Part shown: positions 1 through 13,907 of the stretch, piece by piece | How the letters are laid out: the number at the start of each line of letters is the position of its first letter | Numbering within the stretch: the first letter of the stretch is position 1 | Notes under the pieces: model-generated | The model's database searches: none | Told to the model about the DNA's origin: nothing | The model's input: only the letters and a program-made list of their open reading frames with translations | Source: Pyrus communis | Taxonomy: Eukaryota > Streptophyta > Magnoliopsida > Rosales > Rosaceae | Length of the DNA: 64,000 nucleotides | Direction: 5' to 3' | Assembly: GCF_963583255.1 (NCBI RefSeq) | Contig: NC_084804.1 | Span: 32,218,953 to 32,282,952 of the forward strand | Made by a program: the position numbers and the translations under genes

Positions 1-365
1 TATAAATAACCATCACTCTATGTCCGATTTTCAAAATTTCATCCATTATTTCGTCTATATCTGTCATTGGACAGCTCAAGAGCCACTTAAGAAAGTAAAA
101 ACGTCATGTTGTACTTAGATGAGTCGTATACAAAGATTGATAGACTAGACCCACTCGATGGAGAATTGAGTTTGTGGTTGTGGGTATAGTAAGCCAAAAA
201 GTCAACTGAGGGAGAATTGAGATGAAGTGGCAAACACTAAACTAATTCATAATAAAATTTTGAATGCAATATTGAGTAATCTAACGATAGAGAAGTAATT
301 GACTATTAATTTATAAACGTAAAATAAACATGAATATACAATAACAATAAAATCTTTTCCTATTA
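1..365. other. Intergenic, nothing recognised
   Basis: AT-rich DNA with no coding frame, terminal repeat or RNA fold that I recognise. It leads into the tail of a LINE remnant. Confidence 0.4.
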
Positions 366-900
366 AGTGGGGTCGGTTATATGAATCTTAGAATGTTATT
401 ATGCTCGGTTCTATGTCACTTCTTTCGTTAGATCCAAGTACTCTAAGTCTTTTCTTAGAGTCTCTTCCAAAGTCTTCCTAGATCTTCCTCTACCCCTTCA
501 GCCCTAAACATTTGTCCCGTAATCCCATCTTCTATCTTGGGCATCAGTAGGTCTTCGTTTCACATGTCCAAATCACCATAACCGATTTTCTCTCATTTTT
601 CCTTCAATTTCGGCTACTCCTACTTTACCTTGGTTATCCTCATTCCTAATCTTATCCTTTGTCGTGTGCCCACACATCCAACGAAGCATTCTCATCTCCG
701 CTACACCCATTTTATGTACATGTTGATACTTCACTGCCCAACATTTCATGCCATAAAGCATTGCCGACCTTATTGCTGTCCTATAAAATTTTCCCTTGAG
801 CTTCAATGGCATACGACGATCACACAACACGCCGAATGCACTCTTCCACTTCATCTATCCAGCTTGTATTCTATGGTTGAGGTCTTCATCCAACTCTACG
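366..900 (-). pseudogene. RTE-type LINE 3' end, reverse transcriptase remnant
   Basis: The minus frame over 573-854 reads like the C-terminal part of plant non-LTR reverse transcriptases, with residues such as AMLYGMKCWAVK, then MRMLRWMCGHT, then VGVAEIEGKMRENRL. The same frame continues weakly towards 420 but is broken. The end near 366 carries GGGGTCGGTTATATGAATC (read on the plus strand), a tail motif I associate with plant RTE-clade LINEs. The palm domain and endonuclease are absent, so this is a 5'-truncated dead copy, as is usual for LINE insertions. The left boundary is approximate. Confidence 0.7.
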
Positions 901-955
901 TTCTTTTGCAAGATATAAACATGAATATATCATAAAAAATAAAAAATAAAAAATA

Positions 956-1877
956 GGGTTATTATACAAAATGGTCCCTGAGATTTGCATGATCAAAAGA
1001 AATGGTCCCTGAGATTGTCCACCATCCATGATTTTGGTCCTTCCGTTAGAAACGATTTTGGGCAATTTTCAAAGCTTTGTATCTCAATCGTTTCTTAACC
1101 AAATTTGACCCATAATATATCAAAATGAAGATAGGAAAGTGTAGAATAAGATTATACCTATTTGGAAGCCCAATGGTTGCCGTAGATGGGCGGAAAATAG
1201 CCTGAAAGGTGACTGGTCCGCCGGAAAACTGGAAAACTTGCCGGAAACTGGGTAAACTTTAAACGTTCATAACTTCTTCAATACTCAACCAAATCGAGTG
1301 ATTCAAAAACGAAAATAATACTTCTTGACGAGACGAAGAGAATGGTACCTCTTTTGAAGGCTAACTCACTGTGGTTTGGTCGAACAACGGCTCAAAAGAG
1401 GCTAACCATTTTCGAGTTAGCCACTTTCGAGCAGTTTTTTGGCCAAACCACGGCGAGTTAGCAGTAAAGAAAGATACCATTCTCTTGATCTCGTCGAGAA
1501 GTATGATTTTCGTTTTTGAATAACTCGATTTCGTTGTGTATTGAAGAAGTTATGAACGTTTAAATTTTACCCAGTTTCCGACAAGTTTTCCAGTTTTCCT
1601 GCGGACCAGTCACCTTTCAAACTATTTTCTGGCCATCTCTGGCAATCATTGGGCTTCTAAATAGGTATAATCTTGTTCGAGACACTTTCTTATCTTCATT
1701 TTGATATATTATGGGTCGAATTTGGTTAAGAATCGATTGAGTTACAAAACTTTGAAAATTGCCCAAAGAGTTTTTAACAGAATGACCAATCTTAGAGACC
1801 ATTTCTATTGATTTTCAATTTGAAGGACCATTTCTATTGATCATACGAATCTCAGGAATCATTTTGTATAATAACCC
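956..1877. mobile_element. Long-TIR foldback element, MULE-like, copy 1
   Basis: The ends GGGTTATTATACAAAATG and CATTTTGTATAATAACCC are perfect inverted repeats. The inverted similarity continues almost to the centre near 1400, so the whole 922 bp can fold on itself. It is flanked by an identical 9-bp duplication TAAAAAATA (947-955 and 1878-1886). A 9-bp target duplication with long terminal inverted repeats is the signature of Mutator-like elements. No transposase is present, so it is non-autonomous. It lies about 440 bp past the stop codon of the PUS3 gene. A sister copy is at 10349-11294. Confidence 0.85.
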
Positions 1878-1886
1878 TAAAAAATA

Positions 1887-2314
1887 ATAATAAAAAAACC
1901 GTCCCTGTGAAAAGAGTTGAGGAGGCATGTGAACCGGACCCAGAAGCAGAAGCAGGCCCAAGTAGTTGGTAAAAAGGTCTACACACTCTACACTCTTTGT
2001 CCATGTGCTTTTAGCCTTTTCGTAGGCTACAAAAGTGAAGAAGCAAAAGCTTAGGATTCTTACATTTCAATTTTTATTGTCACATTTTAGAAAACTAAAA
2101 GTTGAAAACTATTATCAAAACAAGTTTTTCAGTTTTACAATCACAGAAAAATAGAAAAATCCAATTGTGAGAAATTATACATCGAAAGAAAATCGTTGAA
2201 CAACATTTTGTAACGAAACAATTAATTTACTAATACAACATACTAATACAAATCCCAGAATAAGGTCTAGTTTGTTAATCTCCAAGATAACAATATCATT
2301 AAGCTCTTCAGTCT
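1887..2314. other. PUS3: 3' flank of the PUS3-type gene
   Basis: No second gene is seen between the foldback element and the PUS3 stop codon at 2315. The stretch probably holds the 3' UTR and polyadenylation region of that minus-strand gene. The exact poly(A) site cannot be read from sequence alone. Confidence 0.4.
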
Positions 2315-5300
2315 CTACGCCTTGGAGTTTAATTTGGCACGTCTCTCGTCATACGATGCTGCGATCAATTGAGGAAGAGTTATAATTTGATGAGTGAAGT
2401 TACAAAATATTACTAATGCAAGTACACAAACAACTGCAAACAGAGAATAATGCTAGCAAGGACTAATACTACTACTGGATGCAAAAAGTTTATATCAATA
2501 CTAAGAAAACGCGGGTTAATCGATACAGAATAAGCCCTAAATTTTGGAGATACCGATGCTCATAAGGTACCCAAAATCGTACTATCTCCCACAAATCACC
2601 TACCTCCCTCACTCGAAAGTACAATATCTTTCTATTTCTTTCCACCCAAGCTACACCCAAAAACAGCCATCACCAAACGCCTCCCAGCACCATTCCCTTT
2701 TCCCTCAGAGAACGGATACCTCTCACACAACAAAGCAGTACATGAGACCGGAAGTGCCTGACTCAAACGAGCTTCCCTGAACAGCCTCAACCACAAAGAC
2801 AACCCATTTTGATGTGGTGGTTTATGTTTATTGATTTATTTTTGTACGGGGTGAAGGAAATCATGATAACCACATGCAACATGAGAAATCATGATAATCT
2901 TGTCACAGAGAACGCAATGCAAGCTAGACACTCTTGAAAGCACATTTTATATATTGCATAACATAAAGCAAGCCACCATAGAGTATATCCTAACATTTTC
3001 CAACTAATTAATGAGGATGTCACCTGCACAACGTTCCACTTTTCTTGTAATAATCGGTTCTATGTGGTTTACAAAGAGACGGTAGCACTTACGCTCAGTT
3101 GGCCGCGACACTAGAGGGACATGGGCACATTTCTTCTTGATTGTTCTATTTTCCAAGGAACTCTGATCTGAGAAAACAAAGGTGGTCCCAGAAATAGGCA
3201 ATAAGTATACAGCAAATGTTAATAGTATTCAACGGAAATATATGAGGAACATTACTTTCAGCACCTTTTTCTATTGGCAAACAGCTCCGAAGAGCCTCAT
3301 GGAAGATTGCAGCTTGGAGATGATAATTTTGGCATTCTTTTGCCAAGTGTACACGCAACGCTTGCCCAGCATCTAGAGGAACACGTGAAAAACACACATT
3401 CAGAAGTTATAGAGACATAGCATGGGCTGTTTATGGTTCAGCAACCATATAAGTACCTGAAGAACAAGTGAACTTGAGACCCTCAAATTCACAGGACTGA
3501 AGAACCAATGGGATCTCTGGGGCCATGGTATATTGAGGTTTTCTTGGGGTTCTGCTCGTATCCAGTAATGCATCAACCACCTACAAATTAAAATACTTAA
3601 ATCTCAGTTACTTTCATGTAACAAAAGTGAAAACTTAAGTAGAGGGCATTTCAAGCCTAGGTGTCCTCAAAGCAAAAGGAAGATGCTGCCATGGGCGGTT
3701 AAACCCAGGCTACGGGTCGATCTTAGTGGTTTCCATATCACTGGACCTTCCAAATCAAACTCCAATGGTGGGCATGTTTTTTGTTTAAACAATCTTTATT
3801 ATGAACAGAAAATCCTCAACAGTATCGCCTTGATTGTCAAACAGTCAAATTATAGCAAAGAAACAGGCACAGCATACCGTGTTGCTTTAAAATGGTCCCA
3901 ACTGAATACTTTTCTTTTAGCTTTCACGGAAATCTTTGGAGTAGTATATTAAGGGAATTCAGAAAGCAGATGTTAGGAAGAGGCATCTGGCTAGATGCAA
4001 TCATTCGCATGTGTGAAATAATATCCCGATTACTGTTACCTTCACTAGTAGAATGCTCACATTTACAGCGATTTCGGATACATCTCAGACTTATGTGCAC
4101 ACCAGTATGATGCTTTTAAGAGATACAAAAAACTGATAATTTTGAGGTGCTATGTTTTTCTTTTGCATTTCTTAACACTTAAACAAGCATAACCCAAACT
4201 CCAGCAATCAATCTATCAAAACGTCATTTGATACTCACATCAGGAGATTCATGACCTTGGCCGATCAAGAATAGCACAGCAACCATGCATCTGACCTGGT
4301 GCCAGAGGAAAGCACTACCTTTAATTTTAATTGCCCAAAGCTGGTTCTCGTCAAACCTGAAAATAAATGCAATATTATAAACCAAACCTCCCAACAATCC
4401 CTTCAGGAAAATCTCAATACAGAAACTCTTCATTTTGGCATGTTAATAAAATCAGATAGTGAACTATGCATTCAAAAGATGATGCCGAAAGTAGCAGACA
4501 AAAAAGTTGGAAAAAAGATTTGCAGAAACAAAAAGAAACTAAGTTTTTTCTGGAAATGACAACTGAATCACTGATACAAGAAAACAAAAAAAATACAAGT
4601 TTGACTGCCATGATCAGGTATAAAGGGCAATTGACTTGGCCAATTATAAACGAATATTTTCTTTTTTCAAGTACAGTCTGCACTCACATTTACATGCATA
4701 AAAAACAAAATTGAGCAAAAGTAAGCAATTGAGAAGAAAAATGAAATATTCACAGAACTTGGTGAACGCGATACTTGCGCATATCTCAGTTGTGTCAAAG
4801 TTAAGCAATTAGGGTAATGCAAATCAACTAAATGTAAAAAAGAAAAAAATAAAAGGGAGAAAAGGGTCAGAAAAATTAGCTACCCATGTCAACCTCACAT
4901 CACAAGGAGAGACTGCAAATGAAGTGATTTTTCGCCTATAGTTGTGTACATTTAGTGCATCCATTTTACAAAAGTTTCTGAAGTCGTGTTCACCAACAAA
5001 TTTCCTACCAGCACTCTCCATAGCCTGGCTAAACATGAACCAGAAAAAACCACGTTTGTGTTCTCTTAACTCCAATCTAGGAGCATGAAAATGCATTCGA
5101 AACGTTCCAAAAGAGAAGAACTACGTACCAAGAGATTCAGATTTTGTCCCCAAAATAAATAATAGTACTCCCTCCCTAAACAGCTAAACCTGTATTTGAC
5201 CAAGGAAAGCAACGAATTACTCTCATGCATAAGGTCATTAAAGTGACCTAACAAAAAAGAGGGTCAGGACTCAGTACAGTTATGGAATACAGTGAACTGT

Positions 5301-8300
5301 TAGAAAGCCTCAACCATATAAGCATCAGAGATTAAATATGAATATTTTTTGCAATTATACAGATAATGAAGTTCATAACTCAGCTATCCTCAGATGAACT
5401 GAAATTCTTCCCAAACTTTGATAATGACAATTATGGTAATCAGTTGAAAAATGCATGACATCTTAAAGCGAAACAAATCAAGACTTGTTCACCCAAGCAG
5501 GTGACAGGCTACAAAATTTCAGTTACCCACCATCTAAAACATGATAGATTAGAAGACCTAAAACACCTAATAAGGAGATTTAAATGAAATTCACCTTGTA
5601 AGAACATTTAATAAGCTGAACTTCACCTTTTTAACTAAGAAATTCCATTTTATTGCTACAAATAATTGTCCTCCAGAATTCCAGGTTAATACTTACTTGG
5701 CACATAATTGAATATACCGATAGCATTTATGCAAAAGAAAGCTCCAAGAAACTTTAACCAGACTCACACCATTTGACAAACACATGGATAGTCTTGAGTT
5801 AATATCACTATACCAAACACTTTTAGTTAATATCAATACGTGTACATCCATTTTGTGTCTATTTTGATACAAGTGATGTTATACAGTAAATTAATCTAGG
5901 CTACAGGGAGAGGAACTTGAACTTGGATGCAAGGGGGGAGAATGCTCCTCTAGCTAACTGCTAATTCCATTTTGTGGCTATTAATTCAAAGAGGGCATGG
6001 AAATTCAAGAAAACTTAACTGGGTTGTAACTGCCTACTGGTATTTTATTCATTCCATATCTTTAAATGCTTGAAAATAGTCAAAATACACAAGTTTCACT
6101 AAAGAAACACCATAAAAAGGATCAGCTCCACAGAGCAACTGTCATTTTAATAGGTTTATAAGATTAGTTCTTTTCCTTAAAAAAAAAAAAAAAAACAAAG
6201 ATGATTTTGCAAACAAACAGAATAATTTAATATTATCATCTCAAAATAGTGGCAAATCTCATAGAAGGTAGACAAACCTGGCATTGAAATCCAATGGAAC
6301 AGGACACCAGCCAAAAACTCGAATATCCTCTGGAAGAGCCCGATTCAACACCCTCACGTAATCGATTTCACCTTCTGAGAAAAGCATGAACAAAACAAAG
6401 GAGCATGTGTTATTGAAGTGGAATGTGGTTAGTTCAAATTCATCTAAAACTCAAATGGTATTTAAAAATCTTAAACGGGGCCAGCAACACAAATCACATA
6501 TGGTTCAATGGTTCACGTTTTAGCACAATAAAATCTATGCTTCAAAATCTCAACTACAGTGCTAGAATCCTTTTTTGTTGCTTTATTCCACTGAAAAAAC
6601 TTTTTGCTTATGTAGACCGGTGGTAGATACAAATACTTCCCCAAATCAAGGCCATGCCATTTGAGTTTTACAAAAAAAATATTCAACAATTTTGCCTGCT
6701 AAAGATTGAAACCTTCGTCAAATGAATCTACAAATTGGCACGTGGTATGCACTAACCAAGACTCAACCCTAGACGATTGGTTTCGAGATCCAACCAGTTC
6801 AACCAAATACCAGGAATCATTCATCTTGCCATTCCTCATATCAAGTGTCCTATGATGCCTGTAAAAGCAATCCTCCGCCCATAGGCAATATTCTTGCATC
6901 AAAGCATATACAGTTTACTTTCTTGTTCGTTTTCCTTTTCAGGAATCATGATTACATATAACCAAATAACTAAATTATCTTGTATCAGTATTATTGCACT
7001 TTCCCAAAGTACAACCCAGGCTACCATAAGGTTGTATGGCTTTGTTTAGCTTATAGAATAGCCTTATGACCTATTCCCGCTCTTAAAAAGAACGAGAAAT
7101 TATTTTGCTCCCTTGCAGTTTCCACTAGCTTGTACTGCCGTATGAATTGTGAGCTCACGCTACATCCCTGATCCAACAGAACTAGGCTTATGCCATGCTT
7201 TTTCCGATCTTTGATCAAAACCTGGTCTAAATTAATGTGAACAGCATCCCCATCCTATTCAGGACATCATCCTGGAACAGGGCAGAGATATCCTTTATTT
7301 GAGATAAATGTAGATCTATCCTCTGCTTGGCGTTGATTAAACATTTTAGAAACTATCATTTAAGTTCTTTTCTTCTTTATACGGGGACCGAAATTTTGCA
7401 TTTATGGTTTGTTTTCTAGTCTAGTGTTTGTAGTTGGTTTGGCCTGCATGCTTTTTCGTAGTCATATGTGGACTGCTTGCACATCTTCTATTGTACTTCA
7501 TTTTCCTTTTCCATAAAGTTCTTATATCTTATCAAAAACAAAAAAGCACGCTAACCATATTGCTCATTGTAAACGATTTTGTTGGAATCTTCATTATTCT
7601 CACATGTTTCCTTGAGGTTTGATCGTAAATAGAGAGCGATAACCTGCAGAAAAAAAAATTTCCATATTCTCAACAATCATATTTAAAAGAAATAAAAATA
7701 GTAGCATCAGAGCTGGTACCAAGCAAGGTTCTATTCTTTTCCTTTTAGGAGGAAACAAAGCATCAAGCAAGGTTGTAAATATAGACATCAGTAATTCATT
7801 CCATCTGCAGATATGTGGCAGAAATTACAAAAATGACCACAAAAAAAATTCTTTAAAACATGGGAATTTGAATGAAACTCGTGGAAATGTTGAACCAACC
7901 AATAATTCACCAATCAATCCTGCAAAAATGCAATATAGTATATCTCTGACACACGACATTTAAGTCCCAAAAAAAAAAGAAAAAGAAAAATCCTCCTGAT
8001 ACATGACATTGAAACTTAAAAACTACATGCAAAAACATCCTTCTTCCACTTTTTATAACAATCGAGACAGTATTAGCTAAAATTTATTAATAATTAAAAA
8101 AAAAATACACCTTGTTTTTAGTTTTCACCTTACATGTCTTACATTTATCCAAGATATATTATTTTGTGAAGTTTACAGGCTTAATTGATGAATTATTGAT
8201 TGGTTTCGCATTAACAGTTGCATTTCTTAAAAGAAAAATTGATTATTTCTGTAACTTTTACCAATATTGTCACTGATATATTAATAAATGACAACAATGT

Positions 8301-11300
8301 TTTTACATGAATATATAAATAAATTGGTAATTAGCATCATTGTCATTTGTTAATATATTCCCCCCGACATCCACATTTTAATCTTGACTTTATCTAGGAT
8401 AGCATTTGGTAATCTACTTCTAGCATCTTTCAACTATTACAGCATGAGATTCAAAAGATGATTCAAGCATAGTTCAGTTTAACCTACTATTGAGGGATGC
8501 GCAACTAATAATCATAAGAATACCCAACAAATATGTATACAGTTATTCCAACTATATAATCACCAACCACCAAAACTTAAATAGAAAGATTTTGCATCAA
8601 CTTACTTGCCCAACAGCAGATACTCCCTTGTCAGTTCTACCACATCTTGAGTATTGTGATTCCTTCTTGTCACCAACTAAAAGTCTTGTCTTCTCAAGGG
8701 CTTTAAAAATTTCAGACTGCATATTTTCCAGAGCATAAGATGAAACTCAGGTAAAAGTTAGAAAATAAGAGCAGTAATATGAGAATCATTACCTCAATGG
8801 TTGGATCCATTTGTGCCTCTGAAGCAAAACCATAAAACCTGTAATGTAGCACATAAGAGTTCAAAAGGCCTTCTACATCCCATGATCTTTATAATGGTAT
8901 TCGGTTCTTTCTAGCCTACTGGATGTGCAATATTATTCTAGAAATCTTGCCTAATTCCTCATAAATGATAATGAAGAAAAAGGAGAAAAATGATAATTCT
9001 TTCTTAAGAAGAAAGGCAAAAGCTAAGATTTCAACATAAATTCATCTTAGTTGTAGAAAGTACCTCTGCCCAAAATACATGACTTTCAGAGCAACATATC
9101 TCTTAGGGAGGTGATTCATGATCCTTGTGATATGACCTGTGTACAAACATAGAGATTTAAAATTCGAATATATGAACATGTGCGTGTAAAAGTCATCAAC
9201 CAGAATAGACTTTTCAAAAGGAGAGCTTCCTAAAAGAAGCATGTTATTGATTTAAAATACAACTACTACTGAATTATAAAAATTGGACAACAACATTAAA
9301 CAAAGTACTTATGCAAGAGTCAATGCACCGGTTTATTGAAAAAACATAGAAAAAAACTATGAACCACATGAGTGAAAAAGAGTGGGATGGAGAGAGAGAT
9401 TGAAGGACCTTAAGAAAATATATTTACGGTTATCAACTAGTCAGGTTGGGTTATCCTGGCATCTTATGCCACAAGTTTTATTACTTTTATTTTGAAAAGT
9501 AAATTCAAAGAATTACACCTGGCACTGTCTCTTTTACTTTCTCATTGGTGGTCTTCTTACTTCCAGAGTTTGATTTCCTGCTTTTCTCAACTGAACTATC
9601 AAAACTTACAGAACCATCAGGCTTTTTCTCTTTCTGCATCATAACATGCTCATCTTCAGAAAACCAAAAAGATAAACACAAACAAAAGCAAAAGTAAAAC
9701 CAATAAGAAGGGGATATTACTTTTCTGGTTAAAGTTACAGCACCTTTTTTCTTGAATTGTGTTTGTTGTCTAAAATCATGTGTCAAATTTAATCCTTCTT
9801 TTAATCATTAGTCTGCATATCTAAAGGGTTTACTATACCTTTTTGAAGAAATTAGCAGCAATGCCCTTGAATAGTCAGTATTGATTACCCTCTGGTTTGA
9901 GTCAGTGACAGTTGGTCCTTGTGTTTTAAAAATTGACAAAAACCCCTACAGTTATGAATCATTACAACATTGACCCTCCATTAAACTAGTCAAGTTAACC
10001 TTTGCTTAGCACTCAGCTGGCCCATTTTTACTTACAAGGTGTCCAGTTTGATGACACATGGATTACTAGATACTATATGGACAGCAAATAATAATTTTTT
10101 TTCAAGGAAAACCTTACCTTGAAGAAGGGCCCTTCAACATCATCCTAGTGCCTTGTGAGCAAAATATAAGCCCACTGAGTTCCTCTTAATAAAGAACATA
10201 TTGATTAACTTGGCAGTTTGACGAACAAAGGAGCTAATGGTAGAATAGTTGCAACCTTAAGGGTGGACAACTGTTATATGCCCTAAACGACAAGGGTGCA
10301 AAATGCAATTGACCCTAACGAGTAAACTATTGAAAATAATAACTGAAAGGGTTATTATACAAAATGGTCCCTGAGATTTGCATGATCAATAGAAATGGTT
10401 CCTAAGATTGAAAATCAATAGAAATGGTCCCTGAGATTGTCCACCATCTATGATTTTTGGTCCTTCCGTTAAAAACGATTTTGGGCAATTTTCAAAGCTT
10501 TGTAACTCAATCGTTTCTTAACCAAATTCGACCCATAATATATCAAAATGAAGATAGGAAAGTGTAGAATAAGATTATACCTATTTGGAAGCCCAATGTT
10601 TGCCGGAGATGACCGGAAAATAGCCTGAAAGGTGACTGGTCCGCCGGAAAACTGGAAAACTCGCCGGAACTTCTTCAATACTCAACCAAATCAAGTGATT
10701 CAAAAACGAAAATAATACATCTTGACGAGATGAAGAGAATGGTATCTTTTTTGAAGGCTAACTCGTCATGGTTTGGTCGGACAACGGCTCGAAAGTGGCT
10801 AACCATTTTCGAGCAGTTTTCTGGCCAAACCACGATGAGTTAGCAATAAAGAAAGATACAATTCTCTTCGTCTCGTCGAGAAGTATGATTTTCGTTTTTG
10901 AATCACTCGATTTATTGAGTATTGAAGAAGTTATGAACATTTAAAGTTTACCCAGTTTCCGGCGAGTTTTCCAATTTTCCTGCAGACCAATCACCTTTCA
11001 GGCTATTTTTCGGCCATCTCCGGCAATCATTAGGCTTCAAAATAGGTATAATCTTGTTCTACACTTTCTTATCTTCATTTTGAAATATTATGGGTCGAAT
11101 TTGGTTAACAATCGATTGAGTTATGAAGCTTTGAAAATTGCCCAAAGAGTTTTTAACGGAAGAACCAAAATCATGGATGGTGGACAATCTTTCTATTGAT
11201 TTTCAATCTCGGGGACCATTTCTATTGATTTTCAATCTCAGGGACCATTTTTATTGATCATGCAAATCTCAAGGACCATTTTGTATAATAACCCTAATTG

Positions 11301-13790
11301 AAATGCAAGAGATACAACTGGCACGTGATTCCCTATCCTTTCCCTCAAACTTTGAAATACCCCAAGTTTCATTATATACGTGATATAAAGTTGTACAAAA
11401 CCTAATGCAAAATTAGGGGTAACATCAAAATATTAGAAAGTGAATTTTGCTACATGTGATATCCGAATCACAAGTATAGTACCTTGATGTACATTAGTTT
11501 TAGACGCTTTCGAAAATATAAACTTTATGGAAAAAGCAGATATGTATAATGAAAACAATGATATTTCATAGTTCAAAAAAAAAAAAAAAAAAAAAAAAAA
11601 AACTTGAGGAAACAAATTTTGAGATTGATTGTAATACAATTTGGTCAAAGGTGACATTTTCGTGGATTCTTTGTACTTGTATATAATAGAACCATAGTTG
11701 TTTATCAACTCTAGTTTTCTTCTATACATTTTTTTCAACCAAATATTCCATTGTGCTACAACATCTACGATTAACTCAAAACAAGAGTTTAGTCAGGATT
11801 TAATATTTATTAAGAAAGTCAAAGATTAAACAGTAAAATAGGTATCTGATTTTATCATATAGAAGAACAATGGGAAAAACAAAATATTAAGCAAAAGATA
11901 ACAAACCTCATGACAGCAACAATTTGCAAGTTGAGATGACAATTTGGCATTCACAACCTCTAATTCCTGGATTTTTAGTTGCAAATAAGTTATTAGAACT
12001 ATACATTCGTTAAAACAAAAGTAATACTTAGAAATGAATCTGGGATTATGGAATGACTACAAAAAACAATTAAAACTAATGTGTTTGAAAAATTAGGTTT
12101 CAGCAATACAAAACCTATCACGGCCTTATATGCATCTACCACCAAAAGAAAACTAGTTAAAAACAGACCAAAATGGCAACAAAAAGTAATGCCATTCCAT
12201 TGAAAACAAATTGAGTTCATGATAGTTCTATTTGAACCTCAAATTTGCTTGAATTTTTTTTTATCAATATCAAATTTGCTTGATTAAGCCCCGGCCGCCC
12301 CCCCCCCCCCCCTCTTTTTTTTTTTTTACACAACGATGTCACCATTAAAACAAGTGAGACCAAAGTCTTTTCTCTAACTTTTCATCCTCCCCGTCCTATC
12401 TTCCTCCTTTTGCAGAGGCATTGAACTGGCACCTCTGCAACCAAACATGCAGTGATATCACCATAAACAAATGATGTGAAACAAGAAACTACAAAAGAAA
12501 AAGTAAGCTAAAAAGTAAAGGGTGACATTATCTTGGTCTTTTACCTTCTAAACCAAATTAGTTTCTTTTGCGAAGGCACTAAAATCACTCACACCCTCAG
12601 GCTTCTCCCCAACTAGACTCTTCTGATGTAAATCTAACCACATTAAAATGTCCCTTCCCCACTCTGTTAGTGAAGGGCATGAACTCGGGACTACCACTAA
12701 AGTCAACAATCAGTCACCTTAGGCTTAGTGGAGTCTGAAAAATTCTTTCAAAACTCACTCGACCAGAAAACCTTGTGTGTTCCATATAACTAAAATTCCC
12801 CTAGACTTTCCCAAAAAGGTAATAAATTCCTTTTCCTTATACCTAGCTCTACATGAGCTGCTACAATTCTTCAAAAACTAACAATCTACTTTATCTTGAC
12901 TGAGTGATTTATACAATACCAGAATCGAAATACTCCTCCTTGACACTAGGTTTGTGCAAAGTAACAGTCAACCTACTTAGTCAAAGCCAAATTATCATGC
13001 CATGTTCAAAATTGTCACTCCTAGTTTTTCTCTCTGTCTTCTTTCCTGTCCCCCAACTCCTACTCTTGTTTACTAGAAATGGAACTAACGATCAGTTCAT
13101 TTTCTTCCCAAGAAGTTTCCAGTTTACTCCACCCTTCCTCGTCAAATGGGCTCGTCTCCTTTTTCATACCCACATCCCACAACCTCTCATCTCTCTTGGC
13201 TATTCTTTACCTCTCGCATAACTTAAATTGTTACCAACTTACCATCATCCCCACAACATACATTACCTATACCTACAGAGTGACTTTCCGAACATGATGG
13301 GTGATACCCGACCTGCAAGCCTTCATACTGACACTACTTGTAAGTCAGATTCTAGTAACCTCGCCCCCCAACAAGCGCAACACGGGAAAATATAATAGGG
13401 AAACAATCTAAATACACTAGAATTACATTTACATGAGAACTTATTAGAACAAAAAGAAGATAAACGAAGACGAGAACTTAAAGCGAAGACATCCACTATT
13501 TTTAAGCTTCGATTATTCAAGGAAAATGAGCAAATAAATAGCTGAGAGTCATGCTGATTATGTTATAATGCAGTAATAAGTAATTAAATTAACCATAATC
13601 AAGGCGGAGATTTGTTCTCTAAGCAACAAAACCAGCAACAGTTATAAGCTATAGTAATACAGAATGCATTGTTTGATTAGAATCTACCAGAATTACTTGA
13701 TTTTTCATGAAAAAACTGCATAGAATCGACGGGATTTGGGTCATTTGAGGTTCTTTTTTCAACCACATTTTCTCACTGACCAAACAAGAG

Positions 13791-13828
<38 letters not shown>

Positions 13829-13907
13829 CCTGAACTCTGTGCTTGAGGGAGTCGACCAGGGACTGTAGGTTGGTGATGGGGTCTCTGTCCGCGACTTCCA
13901 TGGACAT
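2315..13907 (-). CDS. PUS3: tRNA pseudouridine(38/39) synthase, PUS3/DEG1 type (TruA family), 15 exons
   Basis: Converts U38/U39 in the anticodon stem of tRNAs to pseudouridine. I reconstructed 15 phase-consistent exons with GT-AG introns: 13830-13907, 11907-11966, 9519-9648, 9064-9136, 8793-8838, 8606-8716, 7556-7643, 6278-6374, 5129-5189, 4894-5024, 4239-4356, 3457-3580, 3256-3372, 3093-3167, 2315-2358; 1353 nt, 450 aa plus stop. The N-terminus (exons 1-3) is a coiled-coil/charged extension. The TruA core starts with [19 protein letters not shown]. The catalytic aspartate is in [15 protein letters not shown] (Asp158, exon 6). Later family blocks are [15 protein letters not shown] (exon 10) and [16 protein letters not shown] (exon 11). 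The last exon encodes [14 protein letters not shown]; it is joined through a consensus GTAAGT donor at the end of exon 14. Start: ATG at 13907, no in-frame ATG nearby upstream. Intron 2 contains a MULE-like foldback element. The donor of exon 13 is the least certain junction. No broken exon seen, so probably functional. Confidence 0.9.
6179..6196. repeat. A-tract in intron 8 of the PUS3-type gene
   Basis: A run of about 17 A on the plus strand inside the 1.1-kb intron between exons 9 and 8. Nothing else is recognised in that intron. Confidence 0.6.
10349..11294. mobile_element. Long-TIR foldback element, MULE-like, copy 2 (in intron 2 of PUS3)
   Basis: Same family as 956-1877: ends GGGTTATTATACAAAATGG and CCATTTTGTATAATAACCC, inverted similarity through most of its 946 bp. 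Flanking 9-mers TAACTGAAA (10340-10348) and TAATTGAAA (11295-11303) match at 8 of 9 positions, a slightly decayed target duplication. It lies in the 2.26-kb intron between exons 2 and 3 of the pseudouridine synthase gene, so it is transcribed as part of the pre-mRNA. Extra copies of a short 'ggtccctgagatt' motif near the left end give it a few more bases than copy 1. Confidence 0.85.
12299..12327. repeat. C-run/T-run in intron 1
   Basis: A run of about 14 C followed by a run of about 13 T in the large first intron of the PUS3-type gene. Probably length-variable. Confidence 0.7.
13797..13825. repeat. (AG)n microsatellite abutting the exon 1 donor
   Basis: About 14 AG units end at the GTAATC donor of exon 1 of the minus-strand gene (CT repeat on the transcribed strand). 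The repeat is intronic and begins within 5 bases of the splice site. Confidence 0.85.

Noticed and set aside
3004..3092. Read-through C-terminus of PUS3
   Set aside because: Lies after a perfect GTAAGT donor and does not fit the family. The spliced exon at 2315-2358 restores the expected end.
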